Below are positions 59,591-64,000 of a DNA stretch of 64,000 nt, piece after piece. Numbering within the stretch: the stretch's first letter is position 1; each line of letters starts with the position of its first letter. The notes beneath the pieces are model-generated. The model had not been told where the DNA came from. It saw only the letters and a program-made list of their open reading frames with translations, and ran no database searches. Origin of the DNA: Serratia rhizosphaerae (GTDB taxonomy: Bacteria > Pseudomonadota > Gammaproteobacteria > Enterobacterales > Enterobacteriaceae); contig NZ_CP041764.1 in NCBI RefSeq assembly GCF_009817885.1, forward strand, positions 4,774,001-4,838,000, in the 5' to 3' direction. A program made the position numbers and the translations under genes.

Positions 59591-60019
59591 TCAACGCTTT
59601 ATGCGTATGTTTATTTCTTCGGCATCGCTATATTTGCCAGATTTAATGAGCCTGGCGCGTGCCTTTGCCATTTTTCGGTTTCTTTCTCTGTTTTTTTCAT
59701 TCCTCCTTCCGTAATTGGATATTGTCAAAGACTGTTTTATCTTTGTCTTTGCGATGGATTTATCTGTATTGATACGAACCAAGCGGAATTCTCTTTCCCT
59801 CTCACCCTTATTATTCACGAACCACTCCCCGGCAATCACTTGGTATGATTTCCGCTCATGAAATAAAGCAGGCATTCTCTTTATTAATTCTTTATGGGGT
59901 ATTTTAAGCCGCCCTGCTAACTCCTGACTGGTTAGCGGTTCTTTAGATAGCATCCATATAATGCGCTCACAAAATCCGTCAATCCTCCCACGGGATCCTC
60001 TCCGGATTACCTGTTTCAT
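59591..60019 (-). CDS. Winged-helix-like phage protein, function unknown
   Basis: 142 residues. The N-terminal part (IDGFCERIIWMLSKEPLTSQ, ELAGRLKIPHKELIKRMPAL) looks like a winged HTH of the phage-regulator kind; the C-terminal 60 residues are very basic (YGRRNEKNRERNRKMAKARA). GGAG precedes the ATG. It overlaps the upstream gene by 41 bases. Possibly a DNA- or RNA-binding regulator. Confidence 0.7.
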   Translation of the reverse strand: MKQVIRRGSRGRIDGFCERIIWMLSKEPLTSQELAGRLKIPHKELIKRMPALFHERKSYQVIAGEWFVNNKGEREREFRLVRINTDKSIAKTKIKQSLTISNYGRRNEKNRERNRKMAKARARLIKSGKYSDAEEINIRIKR

Positions 60020-60425
60020 TCTTCAGCTCCAGATTCCTGTTAATGCAGGCCATCTCTCTCTGCTTAAGAATTTCGTACATGCAGGATTCGAATCGCAGCC
60101 GGGAGAGCATTCTCCCATTGGTATATATGTCCTTACATACGTTGATAAAATCCCTTTCCGCATCCGTGCAGCCGCGCTGATGCAGGTCTTTTCTCAACTG
60201 CTCGCAGAGCCCCAGTAAATGCTTGTTTGCTTCGGTCAAGTCATAATTGGCCCCCTTATGCATTTCAATTTCTTTACGGCGTTCCTCTGCCAAACGCTGT
60301 TCCTGTCTAACGTTTTCACCAAATACAGATAATTCGTGTTGCAGAAATGCAATGTATGAATTAGCCAGTTTTATTTTTTGGTGCACACGGAAGAACTCCG
60401 CGATTTTGCGAATTAACTTTTTCAT
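59979..60425 (-). CDS. Helical phage protein, function unknown
   Basis: 148 residues, mainly charged helices: MKKLIRKIAEFFRVHQKIKL, a coiled-coil segment EQRLAEERRKEIEMHKGA, and a C-terminal part with three cysteines. The general pattern resembles small accessory proteins in enterobacterial prophage early operons. Overlaps neighbours at both ends (41 and 65 bases), so it is part of a tightly packed operon. Confidence 0.7.
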   Translation of the reverse strand: MKKLIRKIAEFFRVHQKIKLANSYIAFLQHELSVFGENVRQEQRLAEERRKEIEMHKGANYDLTEANKHLLGLCEQLRKDLHQRGCTDAERDFINVCKDIYTNGRMLSRLRFESCMYEILKQREMACINRNLELKNETGNPERIPWED

Positions 60426-60573
60426 TTCTTTTCCTCATTATTTTAATTGCATAGGATAGAACGCCGTAATTTTTACGCGCGCTCCTGGAATTAAAGGCGA
60501 TAATATCCCGCAACTCATTATCTGACATTTCGTCAATGAGCCGTTCAAATATCGGTTTCCTTTTGTCTTTCAT
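60361..60573 (-). CDS. Small basic phage protein, function unknown
   Basis: 70 residues (MKDKRKPIFERLIDEMSDNE, then LRDIIAFNSRSARKNYGVLS). Start at 60573 with GAGGCGG upstream is preferred to an ATG at 60615. The C-terminal third overlaps the start of the next gene by 65 bases. No known domain. Confidence 0.65.
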   Translation of the reverse strand: MKDKRKPIFERLIDEMSDNELRDIIAFNSRSARKNYGVLSYAIKIMRKRNEKVNSQNRGVLPCAPKNKTG

Positions 60574-60740
60574 TGCCGCCTCGCTCGTCAAACCGTGCGA
60601 TGGGCAGTATTCCACATTAAATTTTTATGCCTTTTTGGCAATGATTTTTACTGATTTAATAACTACAAATTGATTTTGGTCACATTTAAACAATACGACG
60701 CCGGCGTATATTTATTTATAAACAGTTTATGCATGCATCT

Positions 60741-60926
60741 TCACTTAATACTGCCCTTCGCCTTTTCCAGTGCGGCACGGAGTTTAGGGGCGATTTCTGA
60801 TGTGACTACCGGCTCCTCCCTGGCCTTTTCTGCGTGTTCCCGTTCCCGTTCGTTGGCCTTGCGCTTTTCCCTGGCCAACTTCATGCTCTGACCTATCTCA
60901 TACCAGAACTGCTTTTCTGATTTCAT
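60741..60926 (-). CDS. Small charged helical protein, function unknown
   Basis: 61 residues, strongly charged and helical (WYEIGQSMKLAREKRKANER), with GAGGTGACGGT before the ATG. No recognised domain. The 167 bases between it and the next gene (60574-60740) show nothing clear. Confidence 0.65.
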   Translation of the reverse strand: MKSEKQFWYEIGQSMKLAREKRKANEREREHAEKAREEPVVTSEIAPKLRAALEKAKGSIK

Positions 60927-60988
60927 ACCGTCACCTCATGTGCTTATTACCTCTGTTGTTGATGGGTGCCCATAGGGCGCGGTGGGTG

Positions 60989-61252
60989 TTAGTCGATGCC
61001 GTATGCATCACGCTGGAAGTCCGCCGCCGCTAAACCTTCGCAGCGCTGCTCTTCGGCTTCACCAATTGCGAAATAGTTCGCCCATTCCGTGGCACTACGA
61101 GGGGGCAATGGGTTGCCGTTGTAGTCGTTGTAAATCACGTCGGCTTGTTCATTGCACTGTTCCAGCGTATCCCGCAGCTGGCGTTCAGATACGTCCGCGC
61201 CGTGCTGCGCATAAATTGATTTGAGTTGCTGCATAGAAATTTGAGTAGCCAT
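60989..61252 (-). CDS. Small acidic phage protein, function unknown
   Basis: 87 residues (MATQISMQQLKSIYAQHGAD and on), acidic, with YNDYNGNPLPPRSATEWANY in the middle. GAGGG lies upstream of the ATG at 61252; an alternative ATG at 61285 overlaps the preceding stop but has no ribosome site. Function unknown. Confidence 0.65.
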   Translation of the reverse strand: MATQISMQQLKSIYAQHGADVSERQLRDTLEQCNEQADVIYNDYNGNPLPPRSATEWANYFAIGEAEEQRCEGLAAADFQRDAYGID

Positions 61253-61284
61253 CGTGTAACCCTCTGCTGTGTTATGTGATTTCA

Positions 61285-61614
61285 TCAGATGCTCCAGTCG
61301 CAGCGTGCCACGACCTCAGAGCCTGCCCAGACCGCCAGGGAGCCATAGAGGTCAAACTTTGCGGCCACGCGGTCCAGCTGCTCGGTGGTGCATGCTGGCT
61401 TGAAACGCTCGAAGTACTTCAACGCCTGATAGCCCAGGTCGCCGCGGCGCTCCAGTTCAATCTCAATGGCCAGGCGCATGACGTCGTTCTTCTCCTCCTT
61501 TGCAGTGCGGTGCTGAACCACCAGCTGGTAGTCAGTCATGGTGCGAATCATGGGGGTGTTGGCCATGGCTGTTACCGCTTGCTCTTCCTGGGTAAAATAA
61601 GTTTCGATGTTCAT
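61285..61614 (-). CDS. Small phage protein, function unknown
   Basis: 109 residues, mixed helices (MNIETYFTQEEQAVTAMANT; VMRLAIEIELERRGDLGYQA). AAGGAG precedes the ATG. First gene of the leftward early operon after the terminator that follows the Cro-like gene, so it may depend on antitermination or read-through. No recognised domain. Confidence 0.65.
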   Translation of the reverse strand: MNIETYFTQEEQAVTAMANTPMIRTMTDYQLVVQHRTAKEEKNDVMRLAIEIELERRGDLGYQALKYFERFKPACTTEQLDRVAAKFDLYGSLAVWAGSEVVARCDWSI

Positions 61615-61640
61615 CTATTGCTCCTTTTGGCTGATTTTGG

Positions 61641-61668
61641 GCAATAAAAAGCCCGCGCGAGGCGGGCT
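61641..61668 (-). terminator. Terminator just after the Cro-like gene
   Basis: On the minus strand AGCCCGC pairs with GCGGGCT around 5 bases and is followed by TTTTATTG. It lies between the repressor gene and the rest of the early operon. Confidence 0.85.
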
Positions 61669-61691
61669 ATTAAAAATGGCTCCTGCTTCGC

Positions 61692-61871
61692 TTATTTGGT
61701 TTTCAGGTCTACCGGTGCAAGGTCTCGGCGCGGGCTGCATAGAATATTATTTACAACCACGTAATTACCGTTAATCCAGTTGTTTACCTGCTGAGGTAAC
61801 ACTCCATTAGCACGTGCAAATGCGGACTTATTGCCGCCGTAGTATTTCTCAATGTATTCAGTAAGTTTCAT
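61692..61871 (-). CDS. Cro-like HTH repressor
   Basis: A 59-residue Cro-type DNA-binding protein: MKLTEYIEKYYGGNKSAFAR, ANGVLPQQVNNWINGNYVVV, then a C-terminal tail. The helix-turn-helix is NKSAFARANGVLPQQVNNWI. It is the first gene downstream of the promoter/operator region at 61903-61951 and presumably represses it. No cI-type partner is encoded on the other side. Confidence 0.85.
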   Translation of the reverse strand: MKLTEYIEKYYGGNKSAFARANGVLPQQVNNWINGNYVVVNNILCSPRRDLAPVDLKTK

Positions 61872-61896
61872 AAGTCCCGCGTTATCTCAATGCATT

Positions 61897-61926
61897 AATA
61901 TTAAGTGATTCCAACTTAATTCAGCA
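61897..61926 (-). promoter_or_regulatory. Leftward early promoter (to the Cro-like gene)
   Basis: On the minus strand TTGCTG and TAATAT are 18 bases apart, with the left operator arm lying in the spacer. Transcription would start about 30 bases upstream of the Cro-like gene. Confidence 0.6.
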
Positions 61927-61951
61927 AGGATTAATTAAGTTGGAATCACTT
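61903..61951. promoter_or_regulatory. Twin inverted operators of the Cro-like repressor
   Basis: AAGTGATTCCAACTTAATT at 61903-61921 and its exact reverse complement at 61933-61951 form a perfect 19-bp inverted repeat (20 with the flanking T/A pair) around 11 bases. Each arm holds AAGT-N7-ACTT, itself a small operator-like dyad. The right size and place for two Cro/CI operators. Confidence 0.8.
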
Positions 61952-61956
61952 ATAAT
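61951..61956 (+). promoter_or_regulatory. Rightward -10 element (TATAAT) at the operator region
   Basis: A perfect TATAAT overlaps the end of the right operator arm and points rightward, where a cI promoter would be. The -35 is poor. Today it reads antisense into the serine recombinase gene. Confidence 0.35.
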
Positions 61957-61965
61957 CATTTAATA

Positions 61966-62562
61966 TTAAATTACCCTGTCCCTACTCACTTCCCCCCGCA
62001 CCTCTTTGAGTAAATTCCCGGCCTTAGTGGTTGATATGCCAAGCTCCCTGGCTATGCGGTGCGCCCCATATCCCTTATCCACCAGCTCAAGGAATAATTT
62101 ATGGTCATACGGCTTTTGTGGTCTGCCAGGTAACTTACCCTCAGCAGCTGCACGAGCCATTCCCTCGCGCGTTCGCTCTATAATCCTATTGCGCTCAAAT
62201 TCAGCCACAGCCGCCAGCACCTGTAGTTGAAACTTGCCGGCAGCACTCGTCAGGTCAACGCCCCCTAAATCCATTGAGCGGACGCTGACGCCCAATGCTT
62301 CCATCTGCTTTAGCGTAGAGACCACATCAATCACATCACGCCCCAGGCGATCCAGTTTTAATACTGTCACCCTGTCGCCAGCCTCCAGGCGGTCTAACAT
62401 ACGAGCAAACTTTTTACGGTTAGCCATCGGGACAGAACCGGACACCACTTCTTCGAACACGCGCTGAGGTTCTGCGGTAATCCCCTGGCGTGATAATTCC
62501 AGCAGTTGGTTTTCCGTCGTCTGCTCAGTCGTTGACACTCGGCAATAGATAAAATCTCTCAT
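61966..62562 (-). CDS. Serine recombinase (invertase/resolvase family)
   Basis: A 198-residue small serine recombinase of the Hin/Gin/Tn3-resolvase family. The nucleophile is Ser10 in FIYCRVSTTEQTTENQLLEL; further signatures are VLKLDRLGRDVIDVV, LDLGG-type SMDLGGVDLTSAAGKFQLQV, EFERNRIIERTREGMARAAA and a C-terminal HTH (GAHRIARELGISTTKAGNLL). It reads leftward and ends 15 bases from the operator pair of the Cro-like gene. I find no inverted hix/gix-type sites or tail-fibre genes within the window. Confidence 0.92.
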   Translation of the reverse strand: MRDFIYCRVSTTEQTTENQLLELSRQGITAEPQRVFEEVVSGSVPMANRKKFARMLDRLEAGDRVTVLKLDRLGRDVIDVVSTLKQMEALGVSVRSMDLGGVDLTSAAGKFQLQVLAAVAEFERNRIIERTREGMARAAAEGKLPGRPQKPYDHKLFLELVDKGYGAHRIARELGISTTKAGNLLKEVRGEVSRDRVI

Positions 62563-62704
62563 ACCATCCCCTTTGCTACCCTAATAGGTGGGGTAATTAT
62601 AAAAGATAGCTTTAATCCAGCCAGCACCCTTTTAAGGTAAAGTTTAAAAACAAATCACACGGGCTACCTGAAATCGGGTGTTTTTGGGTAGGTCGTTATC
62701 AGAG

Positions 62705-62727
62705 CAAAAAAAATCCCCCGAAGGGGC
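62705..62727 (-). terminator. Terminator of the membrane protein gene
   Basis: On the minus strand GCCCC-TTC-GGGGGA is followed by eight T, directly after the stop of the gene at 62739-63200. Confidence 0.85.
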
Positions 62728-62738
62728 TTTTGCATTTC

Positions 62739-63200
62739 TTAGTCCTTTTCTCTAAACCATGTTTTCCAGTACCTCATCTGTACGCGCCACATCCTCAGGG
62801 CCTCTAGACCAACGAATAAGATTGCTCCCGCCAATACATGGATGTCATTTGAAATCCCGTAGCCACTTCCACCGAACGCCACCAGCAGAGATACGGAAAC
62901 CTCAAAACATACAACGATGAGTATCAATCCTTTCTTTATCATCTCCTTATTAGGCCCCTTGTTATTCGTAAATTCAATATAGGACACGAATAAACCGATA
63001 AGCAGAATACCTATAGGTATAAGCCCCATAATTACCATATCCACTCCAATCTCCTTTTCAATGTATACCACCGCTAACCACCTTCCCATTTCACTGCCAT
63101 ATTCAACCACCACAACACCCACAATGCATGTAACAACACAAACTGCAAGCGCAGCCGTAATGGCTAGACAATTCATCCACGCAGATCTAAATACACCCAT
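62739..63200 (-). CDS. Four-helix membrane protein of unknown function (phage accessory gene)
   Basis: 153 residues with four hydrophobic segments (about 8-30, 46-68, 85-105 and 118-135) and a basic C-terminus ending WKTWFREKD. No recognised domain. It is bracketed by two near-identical terminators (62705-62727 and 63230-63250), the layout of an independently expressed accessory (moron-like) gene. Superinfection exclusion is a possible role but is not shown. Confidence 0.65.
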   Translation of the reverse strand: MGVFRSAWMNCLAITAALAVCVVTCIVGVVVVEYGSEMGRWLAVVYIEKEIGVDMVIMGLIPIGILLIGLFVSYIEFTNNKGPNKEMIKKGLILIVVCFEVSVSLLVAFGGSGYGISNDIHVLAGAILFVGLEALRMWRVQMRYWKTWFREKD

Positions 63201-63229
63201 ATCTACCCGCCATATACTACCCAAACACA

Positions 63230-63250
63230 AAAAATCCCCCGAAGGGGGAT
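63230..63250 (-). terminator. Terminator of the lipoprotein gene
   Basis: On the minus strand ATCCCCC-TTC-GGGGGAT is followed by TTTTTTGTG. It is almost a copy of the terminator at 62705-62727. Confidence 0.85.
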
Positions 63251-63284
63251 TGGCTACCTCTAAGCTTTTTTCTTATACCCCACA

Positions 63285-63650
63285 CTACCCAGATTGCATG
63301 ACGCCATTTACAACCTTGCAGCCCTTTTCACTCGACAGGCGTGACAACGCATCAATGCGGCGCTGGTAGGCGTCTATCTCGGTTTGCTCCGCATTACCTA
63401 GATCCATAAAGAACCAAGGTACTATCACAAGAATTCCCGTGAGGGCCATTGTGGTGTTATATGCCTTCTTATTGGTTTGTGGGGCAAGCTGCTGAATGCT
63501 ATTTTCTGCACTAGCTTGTTCCATCTTGATGTCACGACATGACAGGTATTCATCGTCAGCCCTAACAGCTCGCACTGGGTGTGCCTCACGACCAGCACAC
63601 CCCGCAAGCAGTAAAATTACCAAGTAGACCGCTAACCCCTTAAATCTCAT
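63285..63650 (-). CDS. Lipoprotein with a membrane helix, phage accessory gene
   Basis: 121 residues. Signal peptide MRFKGLAVYLVILLLAGC with a lipobox at LAGC (residue 18). The mature part has a Cys-containing helix (YLSCRDIKMEQASAENSIQQ), one hydrophobic segment near residues 70-88 (TTMALTGILVIVPWFFMDLG) and a C-terminal helix ending with Cys (RRIDALSRLSSEKGC). This layout (helix, membrane segment ending FFMD-, helix, final Cys) is shared with uncharacterised enterobacterial lipoproteins. GGGAGGG precedes the ATG; the gene overlaps the 35-residue membrane protein gene by 11 bases. Confidence 0.75.
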   Translation of the reverse strand: MRFKGLAVYLVILLLAGCAGREAHPVRAVRADDEYLSCRDIKMEQASAENSIQQLAPQTNKKAYNTTMALTGILVIVPWFFMDLGNAEQTEIDAYQRRIDALSRLSSEKGCKVVNGVMQSG

Positions 63651-63747
63651 CACGCCCTCCCCACAGAACACCAATCAGCCATGCAGGCATGTAAATCAAA
63701 AACCCTATGCCGGCTATCACCAGTACGCCCAACAATATGTAAGTCAT
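63640..63747 (-). CDS. 35-residue membrane peptide coupled to the lipoprotein
   Basis: MTYILLGVLVIAGIGFLIYM then PAWLIGVLWGGRDEI, one long hydrophobic helix. AGGTG lies 6 bases before the ATG, and its last 11 bases overlap the start of the lipoprotein gene, whose ribosome site lies inside this frame. The two are therefore probably translated together. Function unknown. Confidence 0.6.
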   Translation of the reverse strand: MTYILLGVLVIAGIGFLIYMPAWLIGVLWGGRDEI

Positions 63748-63845
63748 GCATTCACCTATTAGCTGTAATGAACTCAACTTATAGATCGATATATTTTCAT
63801 CGCGCAACGCGGACATGATTCAGAATTAAATTATCGGGGAGGCGA

Positions 63846-63872
63846 AAAAGAAAAAGCCCGGCGAACCGGGCT
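63846..63872 (-). terminator. Terminator of the gene at the right edge
   Basis: On the minus strand AGCCCGG-TTCG-CCGGGCT is followed by TTTTCTTTTTC. It closes the gene ending at 63947. Confidence 0.85.
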
Positions 63873-63934
63873 GGTTGACAAGATGGAAAATCTGCACCGT
63901 TACCTTGGTTGACAAACTTCGATTTTTGCACCGT
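63873..63934. repeat. Two-copy 28-base direct repeat, period 34
   Basis: GGTTGACAA, 11 variable bases and TGCACCGT occur at 63873-63900 and again at 63907-63934. The repeat lies between the last gene and its terminator. TTGACA within it could serve as a -35 element on the plus strand. Confidence 0.6.
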
Positions 63935-63946
63935 GAGGGGTGTGGG

Positions 63947-64000
63947 CTAGTTTTCCTGCTGCTCCTGCGTTTTCTTCCACAGGGTCAGCAGGTAGGACTG
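63947..64000 (-). CDS. 3' end of a phage gene, partial
   Basis: The last 17 residues (QSYLLTLWKKTQEQQEN) of a leftward frame run off the window edge. The short piece is charged and helical. Too little is present to name it. Confidence 0.5.
   Translation of the reverse strand, partial: QSYLLTLWKKTQEQQEN

Larger units (their letters stand above)
57001..64000. mobile_element. Prophage or integrative element, left part
   Basis: From about 57000 the sequence changes to shorter, AT-richer genes: a tyrosine integrase, AlpA-type regulator, lysozyme, several small phage-like proteins, a Cro-like repressor, a serine recombinase and accessory genes, nearly all leftward. The left junction falls in the 3' end of ydbH. 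The right end and attachment core are outside the window. No capsid or tail gene is complete here, so it may be a prophage, a satellite or a remnant. Confidence 0.85.

Noticed and set aside
1..64000. CRISPR arrays, rRNA or insertion-sequence transposases
   Set aside because: No regularly spaced repeats, no rRNA-like sequence, and no transposase frame were found on either strand.

Overview
The window is a chromosomal segment of a GC-rich enterobacterium, most likely Serratia or a close relative in the Yersiniaceae. The order of housekeeping genes matches E. coli K-12 in blocks: ogt-fnr-uspE, pntAB-ydgH-ydgI(arcD)-folM-rstAB, asr-ydgU-ydgD, azoR-hrpA and ynbE-ydbL. Between these blocks lie genes typical of Serratia-like genomes: an OlsF-type fused ornithine-lipid synthase, FabV, a glucosylglycerate pair, and second copies of PBP2 and PBP3. 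No rRNA, tRNA or CRISPR array was seen.

Layout. 1-4.3 kb: an RND efflux operon (adaptor then pump, minus strand) behind a near-perfect 20-bp palindrome. 4.5-9.7 kb: a small membrane protein, an Rrf2 regulator with a probable operator, osmB, and a transporter/amidohydrolase pair opposite a LysR gene. 9.8-13.5 kb: a two-gene operon of extra class B penicillin-binding proteins (PBP2-like then PBP3-like). 13.7-17.3 kb: a yjcB-like gene with a CRP site, an LprI-like protein, the wreck of a larger gene, and the glucosylglycerate genes (synthase plus phosphatase) behind a second CRP site. 17.3-30 kb: AraC regulator, EamA exporter, a Tat-exported aminotransferase, hydrolases, a split chromate transporter with LysR regulator, pbpG, pdxK, ycgR, olsF and ogt.

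30-44.6 kb: fnr with its autoregulatory FNR box, uspE, fabV, pntAB, ydgH, arcD, folM and rstAB, then an SDR gene of lower GC that abuts the C-terminal stump of a deleted AraC regulator. 45-49 kb: a LacI-controlled sugar cassette (MFS transporter, SDR dehydrogenase, RbsD/FucU-type mutarotase). 50-56.9 kb: asr (with an RstA box, so rstAB and a likely target share the window), ydgU, ydgD, hrpA, azoR, ydbL and ynbE.

From about 57.0 kb to the end is the left part of a prophage or integrative element that has cut ydbH off from ynbE-ydbL: tyrosine integrase, AlpA-type regulator, a leftward early operon that includes a T4-type lysozyme, a Cro-like repressor with twin inverted operators, a serine recombinase where a cI gene would be expected, and two accessory membrane/lipoprotein units each closed by its own terminator. 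The clearest candidates for something undescribed are this control region with the recombinase beside it, the lysozyme in the early operon, the small membrane-protein/lipoprotein pair at 63.3-63.75 kb, and on the chromosome the clustered extra PBPs and the Tat-exported aminotransferase. No completely new defence or biosynthetic system can be demonstrated from the sequence alone.
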